Positions 35,614-46,622 of a stretch of DNA of 64,000 nucleotides are shown in pieces (position 1 is the stretch's first letter; each line of letters starts with the position of its first letter). Source of the DNA: an uncultured Porphyromonadaceae bacterium (lineage in GTDB: Bacteria > Bacteroidota > Bacteroidia > Bacteroidales > Muribaculaceae); contig CANEHE010000008.1 in assembly GCA_947427285.1 (NCBI GenBank), positions 1 to 64,000 on the forward strand, in the 5' to 3' direction. Made by a program: the position numbers and the translations under genes. The notes beneath the pieces are model-generated. The model made no database searches and was not told the DNA's origin. It worked only from the letters and a program-made list of their open reading frames with translations.

Positions 35614-36695
35614 ACGAAACGGTCGCCGAAACGAGCCCTTACGTCATTGACAATCTGTCGTATTTTCTGTTCCTCCTCAAGCGGACATATCAGAAGAGCG
35701 TTGCCGTTGTCGGCCACGATATAGTCTTTCAGACCTGAGGCGACCACAATCTTGTCGCCGGTGACGGCAAACACCGATCCGGAACATCCGGGAGCCAGCA
35801 CATTGCAATTCTGTGTGACATTGCCGTCGGCAGCACGCGGGGAAATCTCGTAAAGAGCCTTCCAGGTGCCGAGATCGCTCCAGCCGAGATCCACAGTCTT
35901 CACATAGACGTTGGAAGCTTTCTCCATCACTGCATAGTCGACAGATATACTCTGGACACTCGGGAAGTTGGCCGCGATAAATTCCTGTTCAAGAGGTGTG
36001 GCATATTTCCCTCTGCCGGCATCGAATATCTGGGCCATGTCGGGACAGAACTCGGCAAATGATTCAAGTATGTCGGCCGCACGCCAGATGAAGATGCCTG
36101 CATTCCAGAAAAATTCTCCGCTGTCAAGGAAAATACGGGCCATCTCCGGATTGGGCTTCTCGGTGAATGACTTCACTTTCCTGATATCCGTGCTTCCATC
36201 CACAGGACTTCCAAGCTGTATGTATCCGTAGCCGGTGTTCGGGGCCGTGGGCTTGATGCCCAGAGTGAGCAGACGGCCACCCTCGGCCACAAAGTCAAGA
36301 CCTGAACTAATGGCATGCGCGAACGCGTCCTCTTTCAGCACCAGATGGTCGGAGGGCAATGTGGCCACAACCGCATCCGGACACCGTGCCATGATATGAT
36401 GCGAAGCCCAGCAGATGCAGGGAGCGGTATTGCGTCGCGCCGGTTCGAAGAGGATATTGTCTGACGGAATATCCGGCAACTGGCTCTTGATGACGTCGGC
36501 ATATTTGGTGTTGGTGACGAGAATGATATTCTCCTTCGGAATGACGGGGCTCACACGGTCCACGGTCATCTGGAGCAACGAGCGGCCCGTGCCGAAGAAG
36601 TCGAGAAACTGCTTGGGCATGTTGTCACGGCTGAATGGCCAGAAACGGGAGCCTATCCCCCCGCACATGATCACGCAATATCTGTTATTTGCCAT
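35610..36695 (-). CDS. manC: Mannose-1-phosphate guanylyltransferase
   Basis: A 361-residue nucleotidyltransferase making GDP-mannose from mannose-1-phosphate and GTP. The N-terminal signature is CGGIGSRFWPFSRDNMPKQF, followed by TVVATLPSDHLV-type sequence (VVATLPSDHLVLKEDAFAHA), the FTEKPN motif and FFWNAGIFIWRA. It lacks the C-terminal mannose-6-phosphate isomerase cupin of bifunctional ManC enzymes, so it is the single-domain type. It supplies sugar donors for envelope glycans; the nearby glycosyltransferases are possible users, which is an inference. Confidence 0.9.
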   Translation of the reverse strand: MANNRYCVIMCGGIGSRFWPFSRDNMPKQFLDFFGTGRSLLQMTVDRVSPVIPKENIILVTNTKYADVIKSQLPDIPSDNILFEPARRNTAPCICWASHHIMARCPDAVVATLPSDHLVLKEDAFAHAISSGLDFVAEGGRLLTLGIKPTAPNTGYGYIQLGSPVDGSTDIRKVKSFTEKPNPEMARIFLDSGEFFWNAGIFIWRAADILESFAEFCPDMAQIFDAGRGKYATPLEQEFIAANFPSVQSISVDYAVMEKASNVYVKTVDLGWSDLGTWKALYEISPRAADGNVTQNCNVLAPGCSGSVFAVTGDKIVVASGLKDYIVADNGNALLICPLEEEQKIRQIVNDVRARFGDRFV

Positions 36696-36747
36696 ATTAT
36701 GTAGGTGTTTCGGATTGTCAGTTGCAGAATATCTATATCGGTAAGGG

Positions 36748-38538
36748 TCATGATTCGGACGCGGGTTTGAACTGATGCTTCACCCCCTCGACTACATTTA
36801 GCATATAGTCACCGAGTTTCTCTGCCTCCGATATGAGGTCCATGAAGAAGATACCCTCCTGATAATCGTATGCTTTATTGTTGATATTGAAAATGTTCCC
36901 GTCTCGGAGGGTGTTGCGTAGATTGTTGATCTCCCTCTCTTTGTTGTAAGCGGTGATGATCTTCGACCCTTCAGGAGTCTCCATCTCGCGGAGGATGGCG
37001 AGCATGTTGAGCATCGCGTCATCCACCATCCGGTACATGTTGTCTATCTCCTTGAGCACCGGTTCGTCGAAGTCAACATGGTTATGGTTTTTGCGACTCA
37101 GAGTCTTGGCCACATTATAACAGCCGTCGGCTATCGACTCTATCTCGCTGATAATGCGGAGCATACCAGCTATCCTCATCTTGCCTTCCGGACTCAGACG
37201 CCCCTCGGCCACATGATTGAGGAAGTTGCCTATCTCTATCTCCATGCGGTCGGATATCTCCTCATACTTCTCAATACGGTTGTATGTCTCGGAATACCGG
37301 TCATCCTTCTCTTTCAGATGGATAAGATCGCGTGCCATGCCGAGCATCCGGTGCACGCGCTCACCATAGACCACAATCTCTTTCTGCGCCTGAGTGATGT
37401 TGAGCTCTGAGGCGGACAGCATTCCACGACCGATATATTTGAGTGTGAACTCCTCCTCCATATCTTTGTGACGGGTCGGCATGATCCAGCATACCACTTT
37501 CACATATAGTTTGGTGAACCATATCATGAGCACAAGATTACATGCATTGAACACAGTCGGAAACATCGCCAGTCCGAAAGCCACCGAGGCCTGGGCTTTC
37601 AACGTGAGTCCTCCCGCGGGATTGATCAATGTGCTGTCGGCCATCTCCGAGATCTGGGCGGCATCGATGTCGAGCGGGTTCATTCCCTGACACCAGGCGG
37701 TTATGTCGGCCACAAGCTCCATGAACGGATGGAACACGCACAATACGATGATCGAGCCTATCACATTGAACAGAACATGGCCCATTGCCGTGCGTTTGGC
37801 TGCAAGATTGCCGCTTAAAGAAGCCAGCACGGGAGTGATGGTGGTGCCTATGTTGCCTCCGAGGATTATGGCACATCCCAACGTAAAGGAGATCCAGCTT
37901 TGCGAACACATGATCAATGTGATGGCAAACGTGGCGGCAGAACTCTGGGCAATCATGGTAAGCAGAATACCTATGCCGAAGAATATCAGCACGGAGCCGA
38001 AGCCGAGGCTGGTGTAGGAGCTCAGAAATCTGAGCATCTCCGGATTTTCCTGAAGATTGGGCACATAGTGGCTTATGAGATCCAGACCCATGAAGAGGAA
38101 ACAGAATCCTATCAGAAACTCTCCCAGACTCTTGTAGAAACCCTTCTTCATGAAGAGCATCGGCACGCCGACAGCCAGCAGAAGTATGCTGTAGTCGGAG
38201 ATGTTGACCTCAAAGGAGAAGGCCGAGATTATCCAGGTGGTGACGGTGGTGCCGACGTTGGCTCCGAATATTACGGCCATCGACTGGGCCAGTGACATAA
38301 GCCCGGCGTTGACAAAACTGACCACCATCACGGTCGACGCGCTGGAGCTCTGTATCAGAGCGGTGATCAGTATACCTGTGAGCACACCGGCAAACCGGTT
38401 TATGGTCATTGCGCCCAGAATGGTGCGCAGACGGTCACCCGCCACCTTCTGGAGTCCCTCGCTCATCACTTTCATCCCATAAAGGAAGAGGCAGACGGAG
38501 CCCAGAAGGCTGATAAAGTCTATGATTGTGTAGTTCAT
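36748..38538 (-). CDS. Na/Pi cotransporter family protein with PhoU-like domain
   Basis: A 596-residue inner-membrane protein. Residues 1-350 hold two inverted NptA/PNaS repeats with the QSSSA motifs (ITALIQSSSASTVMVVSFVN; TMIAQSSAATFAITLIMCSQ) and GANVGTTVTTWIIS / GGNIGTTITPVLAS. The C-terminal ~200 residues are helical and PhoU-like (GMLRIISEIESIADGCYNVA). The family imports phosphate with sodium, and the PhoU part probably regulates it. It sits between yidC and manC on the same strand, 33 bp from yidC. Confidence 0.9.
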   Translation of the reverse strand: MNYTIIDFISLLGSVCLFLYGMKVMSEGLQKVAGDRLRTILGAMTINRFAGVLTGILITALIQSSSASTVMVVSFVNAGLMSLAQSMAVIFGANVGTTVTTWIISAFSFEVNISDYSILLLAVGVPMLFMKKGFYKSLGEFLIGFCFLFMGLDLISHYVPNLQENPEMLRFLSSYTSLGFGSVLIFFGIGILLTMIAQSSAATFAITLIMCSQSWISFTLGCAIILGGNIGTTITPVLASLSGNLAAKRTAMGHVLFNVIGSIIVLCVFHPFMELVADITAWCQGMNPLDIDAAQISEMADSTLINPAGGLTLKAQASVAFGLAMFPTVFNACNLVLMIWFTKLYVKVVCWIMPTRHKDMEEEFTLKYIGRGMLSASELNITQAQKEIVVYGERVHRMLGMARDLIHLKEKDDRYSETYNRIEKYEEISDRMEIEIGNFLNHVAEGRLSPEGKMRIAGMLRIISEIESIADGCYNVAKTLSRKNHNHVDFDEPVLKEIDNMYRMVDDAMLNMLAILREMETPEGSKIITAYNKEREINNLRNTLRDGNIFNINNKAYDYQEGIFFMDLISEAEKLGDYMLNVVEGVKHQFKPASES

Positions 38539-38571
38539 CTGTCAGTGATTGCCGGATCTCCGGCGCGGATA

Positions 38572-40671
38572 TCAACGTCTACGCTGGTTTTTCTGCTGCT
38601 CTTTCAGCATCTGCTGTTGCTGACGCTGCATCTCCTCCAGACGGGCCATGAAGCCGGATTTCTTGCGTGGTTTCTTGGCGTTCTCGGCCATCTTGCGGCG
38701 CACGTCATCCTCCTTTACCACATAACGGAAGGCGTAGGTCTGAATGATGGTGATCAGGAGCGAGAGAAAGTAATAGTAGCTCAGACCGGCGGCATAGTTG
38801 TTGAAGAAAATCATGAAGAAGACCGGCATCAGATACATCATCCACTTCATTCCGGGCATCTGTCCCGGCTGATTCTGCATGTTGATGTAGGTGTAGACGA
38901 TGTTGGTGACAGTCATCAGCAGACAGAAGAGCGATATATGGTTTCCGAAATATTCGGTGACAAGCGGGATGTTGCCGCTCCATGATATAATTGCGTCTGG
39001 AGCCGAAAGATCGTGCACCCACAGGAAACTCTCCCCGCGGAGTTCGATACAGGAGGGGAAGAAGGAGAACATCGCGAAAAGTATCGGCAACTGCAGAAGC
39101 ATAGGCAGACAGCCCGACATCGGACTGGCTCCGGCCTTGCTGTAGAGGGCCATGGTCTTCTGCTGGCGCAGCATGGCGTTTTCCTGACCGGGATACTTCT
39201 CGTTGATCGCCTTGATGTCGGGGGCGAGAATCCTCATTCTGGCCTGACTCTTGTAACTCTTGTAGGTGAGCGGGAAAAGCACCAGTTTGATAAAGAGTGT
39301 CAGTATAAGGATGATTATTCCGTAGTTTGATATCCAGGAGCCGAGAAGCGAGAAAATCGGAATGATGACTCCGGTGTTGATCCAGCGGAAAAGGCTCCAC
39401 CCCAGAGGTATGAGCCGTGTGAGCGACAGATCCTCGTCGGCCACCGTCTGCTTGTCGAGACCGGAGAGAAGAGGATAGAGGTTAGGACCGATGAACCAGT
39501 CGAACGTAACAGGATTCTCCGCGTTCCAGTCATAATCGTTGACCACGGCGGAGGTGGAGAAACGCTTCAGATAGTCGGAGCCTTTGAGCACCTCGGAATT
39601 GAAATCGGCCGTGTTGAACGGACGCTGCGAAATCAGCACCGAGGAGAAGAACTGGTTCTTGAAGGCGATCCATCTCACCTTGGCCTTGCGCTCCTCCGAA
39701 GAGTTTTTCGATTCGGACAGATTCTCGACAGAGCCGCCCGCATATTTGTAATAGAGAGCAGAGTTGCGCTCCTCAAACATACGGCCCTTCTCCTGTCGCT
39801 TCAGATCCTGGCTCCATTCCACACCAAGATTACGGCTGTTGCTCTGCACCAGCGGAGCCATGCCGCGCTGCACTATGCGCATCCGCACCAGATAACTCTC
39901 TCCTTTCGGAAGAGTATACTCTATACCCCAGTAGGCACCCGGAGCCATCTCAAGAGCCATAAGCACCGTCGAATCGTTGAGGACTTTCGGAGTGAAACAA
40001 AGATCACGCGTCGAGATCTCCTGAGGCAGAGGAAGCGTGAAAGCCATGGAATTGGTGGAATCCTGGAAAATCACCACTTTCTCCTTACGGCTGTCGGTCT
40101 CGATAGAGGAGTATTCGGTATCGTATTTCTTCAGCATCGCCCGGCTGACAGTTCCTCCCTTTGAGGAAAGTTCAAGAGCGAGAACATCGTTCTCAAGTTT
40201 CACGACGGTGTCAGCACCGGAAAGGAAACGTGCGAACTTCCCGTAGCGTCCCATCGACGCACTGCGCTCACGCAGCAGGGAAATACCGGCCCGCTGCTCA
40301 GAAGGGGTGATCCGGTCGAGGTTACATCCGACTATATCGGCATATTGGAGCTGACGTCCCCCTACTTCGACTGTACCCCAAACGCTGTCGCCGCGGAGGG
40401 TGAGATGCAGTCCGTTCTCATCGATAGTCGTGACCCGCACACTGTCGGCACCGGTACGCACAGTGCCGTTGTCGGCGATATTGCTCACAAGCCATTCGCG
40501 CTCCGTCTGGCTGAGGGAGTCCACCCCCTGTGTGGAGGAGGCAGCATTCTGGTTGCCACTCTCCGTACGGGCCTGCGAGGCATCGGGGTTCTCATTTTTC
40601 GGCTGGAGCCACATAAAGCCGAAGAAAACGGCTGCCATGAGCAAAAGCCCGTATATCGTATTCTTATCCAT
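38572..40671 (-). CDS. yidC: Membrane protein insertase YidC
   Basis: A 699-residue YidC of the Bacteroidetes form. An N-terminal helix (NTIYGLLLMAAVFFGFMWLQ) precedes a large periplasmic beta-domain at about 60-430, and the conserved 5-helix insertase core begins near WISNYGIIILILTLFIKLVL, containing FPLTYKSYKSQARMRILAPD and GCLPMLLQLPILFAMFSFFP. The tail ends in a basic, Gln-rich segment (MQRQQQQMLKEQQKNQRRR), typical for ribosome contact. It inserts and folds inner-membrane proteins with or without SecYEG. It is preceded by pyrG with a 74-bp gap. Confidence 0.94.
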   Translation of the reverse strand: MDKNTIYGLLLMAAVFFGFMWLQPKNENPDASQARTESGNQNAASSTQGVDSLSQTEREWLVSNIADNGTVRTGADSVRVTTIDENGLHLTLRGDSVWGTVEVGGRQLQYADIVGCNLDRITPSEQRAGISLLRERSASMGRYGKFARFLSGADTVVKLENDVLALELSSKGGTVSRAMLKKYDTEYSSIETDSRKEKVVIFQDSTNSMAFTLPLPQEISTRDLCFTPKVLNDSTVLMALEMAPGAYWGIEYTLPKGESYLVRMRIVQRGMAPLVQSNSRNLGVEWSQDLKRQEKGRMFEERNSALYYKYAGGSVENLSESKNSSEERKAKVRWIAFKNQFFSSVLISQRPFNTADFNSEVLKGSDYLKRFSTSAVVNDYDWNAENPVTFDWFIGPNLYPLLSGLDKQTVADEDLSLTRLIPLGWSLFRWINTGVIIPIFSLLGSWISNYGIIILILTLFIKLVLFPLTYKSYKSQARMRILAPDIKAINEKYPGQENAMLRQQKTMALYSKAGASPMSGCLPMLLQLPILFAMFSFFPSCIELRGESFLWVHDLSAPDAIISWSGNIPLVTEYFGNHISLFCLLMTVTNIVYTYINMQNQPGQMPGMKWMMYLMPVFFMIFFNNYAAGLSYYYFLSLLITIIQTYAFRYVVKEDDVRRKMAENAKKPRKKSGFMARLEEMQRQQQQMLKEQQKNQRRR

Positions 40672-40745
40672 CTGTTATGGTGGGTATGTTTGGAATCTGT
40701 CTGATTATCTCTATTACCTGAAACCTTTCACCTGCTGCCTGAAAT

Positions 40746-42707
<1,962 letters not shown>

Positions 42708-45071
42708 ATGAAAAATCTCGTAATAGTAGAGTCGCCGGCAAAGGCGAAGACAATCGAAAAGTTCCTTGGCCCCGACTACAAGGTGATGTCAAGTTACGGC
42801 CATATACGCGACCTCCGCAAAAAGGATTTCAGCGTCGACATAGATGCCGATTTCGAACCCGAATACGAAGTGCCCGCCGAAAAAAAGGAACTGGTGGCCC
42901 AACTGAAATCTGCCGCGAAGAAAGCCTCCATCGTCTGGCTCGCATCCGATGAGGACCGCGAAGGGGAAGCCATCGCCTGGCATCTTTTTGAGGTGCTCGA
43001 CCTGAAACCAGAGAACACACGGCGCATCGTATTTCACGAAATAACAAAACCCGCCATACTCAAAGCGATCGACAACCCGAGATCGATCGACATAAATCTG
43101 GTCAACGCACAGCAGGCGCGCCGCGTACTCGACCGCATAGTGGGCTTTGAACTTTCACCGGTGCTCTGGAAGAAAATCAAACCGGCCCTGTCGGCCGGAC
43201 GTGTGCAGAGCGTGGCGGTCCGGCTGATCTGTGACCGGGAAAAGGAGATAGAGGCTTTCAGCCCGGAAGCATATTTCCGTGTCAATGCCGTTTTCGCCAC
43301 CGGCACGGGAGCATCGGTCAAAGCGGAACTCCCCACAAGATTCAGCAGCCACGGGCAGGCACGCGATTTCCTCACAAAATGCGCCGGAGCACAGTTTCAC
43401 GTCGCAGACATAGGAGTGAAACCGCTCCGCAGATCCCCCCTTCCCCCTTACACAACCTCCACCCTCCAGCAGGACGCACACAGACGCCTCGGATTCTCCG
43501 TCAACCAGACGATGATGATCGCACAGAAACTGTATGAGGACGGAAAGATCACGTACATGCGTACTGATTCGCTCAACCTTTCCGAACTGGCTCTTGCCGA
43601 TATCCGCCGCGAAGTGGAGGGGAAAATGGGTCCGGAATATTACCGCCGCCGCAATTACCACACACATTCCAAAGGGGCCCAGGAGGCACACGAGGCAATC
43701 CGTCCGACATATATCTCCAATCGCACCATCGACGGCACCGACCGTGAGAAACGCCTGTATGAACTTATCTGGCGGCGCACGATGGCTTCCCAGATGGCCG
43801 ACGCCGAACTGGAAAAGACCACAGTGGAAATCACCGCCGGAAACGATACCGACGCAAAAGAGTCTTTCCGGGCAGAGGGAGAAGTTGTGAAATTCGACGG
43901 TTTTCTGCGGGTTTACCGCCCAGATGACAACACATCAGCCTCCATGCTTCCACAGCTGTCTGCGGGACAACCTCTGGAAACAAAGGAAATCACAGCCACC
44001 GAACGGTTTACCCTCGCTCCGGCCCGATACACCGAAGCCACTCTCGTCAAGAAAATGGAAGACCTCGGGATAGGCCGTCCCTCTACCTACGCACCAACCA
44101 TATCCACCATCCAGAGCCGCGACTATGTGGCGAAAGGAGAAAGGGAGGGGCACCCGCGCCAATACCGCGTGATACGCCTGTCGGACGCTGGAATCGAAGA
44201 CAACACTCTCACCGAGAACAGCGGCAGCGACAAGGGAAAACTTGTGCCTACCGATGTGGGAATGATCGTCAATGAGTTTCTGACACAGTATTTCCCCGAT
44301 ATACTTGATTTCAACTTCACCGCACGTATCGAGGAGAAATTCGACGACATTGCCGGAGGGGAACTCGGATGGCAGAAGGAGATCTCTGACTTCTATACAG
44401 GTTTTCATCCCGAAATAGAACGCATCAACTCGCTCCGGATGGAGCACCGTGTAGGCGAACGTCTGCTTGGCACGGACCCGGCAACCGGTTTGCCGGTTGC
44501 CGTGAAAATATGCCGTTTCGGGCCGGCGGTGCAGATCGGCGACGCGTCCGACGAGGAGAAACCCCGCTTCGCCAGCCTGCGCAAAGACCAGAGTATAGCC
44601 ACCATCACGCTTGAAGATGCCCTCGCGCTTTTCAACCTGCCGAGAGTCGTGGGTGAATCCGAGGGCAAGGAAGTAGTGGCCGGAGTAGGTCGTTTCGGCC
44701 CGTACATCCGCTTCGACGGCCTTTTCGTCTCTATACCCAAAGAACTGGCTCCCGAGACAATCTCACTCGATGAGGCCATGAATCTTGTGGAGGAGAAAAA
44801 ACAGAAAGACGCACAGAAACTCATCAAGGAATTCCCGGAGATGCCCGGACTGCAGATGCTCAACGGACGCTTTGGCCCTTATCTGGCCTACAAGCCGGAA
44901 GGAGCACGCAAAGCCGTCAACTATAAGCTGCCCAAAGACGTGGAGCCGGTCGAACTGACTCTGGAAGAGGCGAAAGATATTATGGAAAAACAGGATGCCG
45001 CTCCTAAAAAACCGATACGCCGCAAGACTGCCGCGAAAACCGGCACTAAAACCGCTGCGAAAAAGAAATAA
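42708..45071 (+). CDS. topA: DNA topoisomerase I
   Basis: About 787 residues from MKNLVIVESPAKAKTIEKFL; 24 upstream in-frame codons are rejected. The TOPRIM domain has VESPAKAKTIEKFL and SDEDREGEAIAWHL; the active-site tyrosine is Tyr283 in KITYMRTDSLNLSELAL. Instead of Cys4 zinc fingers, the C-terminus carries repeat units of the type VGRFGPYIRFDGLFVSIPKE and NGRFGPYLAYKPEG, ending in a Lys-rich tail, as is usual in Bacteroidetes. It relaxes negative supercoils. It is followed by a good terminator. Confidence 0.95.
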   Translation: MKNLVIVESPAKAKTIEKFLGPDYKVMSSYGHIRDLRKKDFSVDIDADFEPEYEVPAEKKELVAQLKSAAKKASIVWLASDEDREGEAIAWHLFEVLDLKPENTRRIVFHEITKPAILKAIDNPRSIDINLVNAQQARRVLDRIVGFELSPVLWKKIKPALSAGRVQSVAVRLICDREKEIEAFSPEAYFRVNAVFATGTGASVKAELPTRFSSHGQARDFLTKCAGAQFHVADIGVKPLRRSPLPPYTTSTLQQDAHRRLGFSVNQTMMIAQKLYEDGKITYMRTDSLNLSELALADIRREVEGKMGPEYYRRRNYHTHSKGAQEAHEAIRPTYISNRTIDGTDREKRLYELIWRRTMASQMADAELEKTTVEITAGNDTDAKESFRAEGEVVKFDGFLRVYRPDDNTSASMLPQLSAGQPLETKEITATERFTLAPARYTEATLVKKMEDLGIGRPSTYAPTISTIQSRDYVAKGEREGHPRQYRVIRLSDAGIEDNTLTENSGSDKGKLVPTDVGMIVNEFLTQYFPDILDFNFTARIEEKFDDIAGGELGWQKEISDFYTGFHPEIERINSLRMEHRVGERLLGTDPATGLPVAVKICRFGPAVQIGDASDEEKPRFASLRKDQSIATITLEDALALFNLPRVVGESEGKEVVAGVGRFGPYIRFDGLFVSIPKELAPETISLDEAMNLVEEKKQKDAQKLIKEFPEMPGLQMLNGRFGPYLAYKPEGARKAVNYKLPKDVEPVELTLEEAKDIMEKQDAAPKKPIRRKTAAKTGTKTAAKKK

Positions 45072-45100
45072 GAGGAACGACACTATATCCTCTGTCGTAG

Positions 45101-45132
45101 AAAACCGCGCCTTCAATGGGTGCGGTTTTTTT
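45101..45132 (+). terminator. Terminator after topA
   Basis: AAAACCGC pairs with GCGGTTTT across a 13-nt loop and runs into a T tract (TTTTTTTA). Confidence 0.8.
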
Positions 45133-45258
45133 ATCAGGACATGTTTGTCCAAAATGCTACAAAAATGCATTAATAGACACTAAATGCATAATAATGGTAA
45201 CGATTACATATTAAAAAATACTATTTTCTGGCATTTTGCTTTCCTTTATGCCCATAAA

Positions 45259-45290
45259 TTTGCACATATTTCGGGATGTTTGTAATTTTG
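45259..45290 (+). promoter_or_regulatory. Consensus promoter for the WYL regulator
   Basis: TTTG (45259-45262), 20 bp, TAATTTTG (45283-45290). The start near 45297 gives a leader of about 150 nt. Confidence 0.8.
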
Positions 45291-45296
45291 CATTGT

Positions 45297-45449
45297 CAAA
45301 GATTGCACAGGGTCGATTTATCTGCTAAACAACGGTTGGCCTGTGCCATCTTCCGACACACGGGCTCGCTCCGCCTTCCGGACTCCGGAGGTGGATTAGG
45401 CTTGTATGAGACCATTTTTCACCACTTTTCCAAAGTTTTGTTCTGACAG
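45297..45449 (+). promoter_or_regulatory. Structured 5' leader of the WYL regulator mRNA
   Basis: Within the leader GCACAGG (45305-45311) pairs with CCTGTGC (45340-45346), enclosing 28 nt, and a second hairpin forms around CCTTCCGG-A-CTCCGGAGG (about 45376-45393). I do not recognise a known riboswitch. The region from 45133 to the promoter is AT-rich with nothing else visible. Confidence 0.4.
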
Positions 45450-46361
45450 ATGAAACGCGACTTATTTCGTAGATACGTATGGCTGGTCGATGTGGTCCGC
45501 CATGCCGGGACTATCTCCTATGAAGAGATTTCGGAGCTGTGGAAAGAATCGCCACTCAACACAGACCGCTCCCCTTTGGCTCTACGCACATTTCACAACC
45601 ACCGCGACGCCATCGCGCAGCTCTTCGGTATCCGGATCCTGTGCAACCGATCCACGCACGACTATTACATACCCAAGGAAGGCACTTATGGCAATGAGAC
45701 AATGCTCCGCGCATGGATGCTCCAGTCTCTCGCCCTCTCAAGCCTTGACGATGTCAAGACAGAGTTCGACGACCGTGTGATTGTAGACGTGACTCCCGCC
45801 GAGCAAGCCGGACTACCCGCCATTTTTGAGGCAATGCGCAATTCGAAAACCATTGCAATCCGCTATCCTGCGGTAGGCAACGATTCCGTATTCCGCAACG
45901 AGACCACTGTGGAACCTTACGGAATGAGGTTCTGGAACCACAACTGGTATCTACTCGGCAAAAACAAATCAACCGATAAAATCGAAGTATTTCCGGTGGC
46001 CGAACTGATGCATGTGAGCATCCTCGACATCGACTTCACAATGCCCGAAGGATTCTCGGCCAGAGACTATTTCCACAAATATTTCGGAGTGGAGGTCGAC
46101 TCGGAACGTCACCCGCAGAGCATCCGCATACGGATCAAGGGCGATCTACGCCACAAATTCCGTCTGCAGCCCCTCCATGCTTCGCAGCGCGAAGTGCTCA
46201 CAGAGCCGGACAGCTCCATATTTGATTTCATTCTTGTTCCAGGCGATCTGTTCACCCGCTTTATCCTCAGCCTCGGCAACAAAGCGGAAATCATAGCCCC
46301 GGCCTCACTGCGTACCGAGATAGCCGGAGCCATCCGCAAGTCACTCGCACTATACGAATAA
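45450..46361 (+). CDS. WYL-domain transcriptional regulator
   Basis: 303 residues. The N-terminal ~75 residues form a winged helix (FRRYVWLVDVVRHAGTISYE; LALRTFHNHRDAIAQLFGIR). The WYL domain spans about 125-205, with TIAIRYPA, VEPYGMRFWNHNWYLLGKN and EVFPVAELMHVSIL; the name-giving triad appears as W-Y-L in NWYLLG. A WCX-like C-terminal domain follows (IRIRIKGDLRHKFRLQPLHA). Such proteins sense ligands, often nucleic acid, and can control DNA damage or defence genes. It is monocistronic, with its own consensus promoter and leader. Confidence 0.87.
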   Translation: MKRDLFRRYVWLVDVVRHAGTISYEEISELWKESPLNTDRSPLALRTFHNHRDAIAQLFGIRILCNRSTHDYYIPKEGTYGNETMLRAWMLQSLALSSLDDVKTEFDDRVIVDVTPAEQAGLPAIFEAMRNSKTIAIRYPAVGNDSVFRNETTVEPYGMRFWNHNWYLLGKNKSTDKIEVFPVAELMHVSILDIDFTMPEGFSARDYFHKYFGVEVDSERHPQSIRIRIKGDLRHKFRLQPLHASQREVLTEPDSSIFDFILVPGDLFTRFILSLGNKAEIIAPASLRTEIAGAIRKSLALYE

Positions 46362-46394
46362 ACCGCATCCCAGATATCGGGACTGACATACGGC

Positions 46395-46429
46395 AAGCTC
46401 CGCGGCCTGAGAACAGGTTCGCGGAGCTT
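46395..46429. terminator. Stable hairpin after the WYL gene
   Basis: AAGCTCCGCG pairs with CGCGGAGCTT (10 bp), with an inner CCTG/CAGG stem. No T tract follows on either strand, so termination is uncertain. Confidence 0.5.
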
Positions 46430-46518
46430 ACTGTACGAATACGAAATTAAGAGAATTCTGTCACGGGTAACCATAACACCTTGATAATCTTCTCTTTACA
46501 AATGCATAGAGCCTCTGG

Positions 46519-46553
46519 TTTGCAAATCGAAAGTGAGACTTTTGATTTGCAAA
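46519..46553. promoter_or_regulatory. Inverted repeat overlapping an orphan -7 box
   Basis: TTTGCAAATC at 46519-46528 pairs with GATTTGCAAA at 46544-46553, and inner bases extend this to 15 pairs around a TGAGA loop. It overlaps the -7 box of the minus-strand promoter at 46550-46581, so it may be an operator or the 5' hairpin of that transcript. Confidence 0.5.
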
Positions 46554-46581
46554 GTTAGCTATTTCCTCCCACACTTCCAAA
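46550..46581 (-). promoter_or_regulatory. Orphan consensus promoter downstream of ruvB
   Basis: Minus strand TTTG (46581-46578), 20 bp, TAACTTTG (46557-46550): a full consensus match just beyond the ruvB stop. The predicted transcript from about 46543 runs toward the 3' end of the WYL gene on the opposite strand, with no supported minus-strand gene there. Confidence 0.5.
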
Positions 46582-46622
46582 CGATTACATCTGCACTTTT
46601 TACTTGTGACAGAAAGAGACTG

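Noticed and set aside
46109..46474. 121-codon minus-strand open frame downstream of the orphan promoter
   Set aside because: About two-thirds lies antisense to the WYL gene and no protein feature is visible; the promoter itself is kept as a finding for a small RNA.
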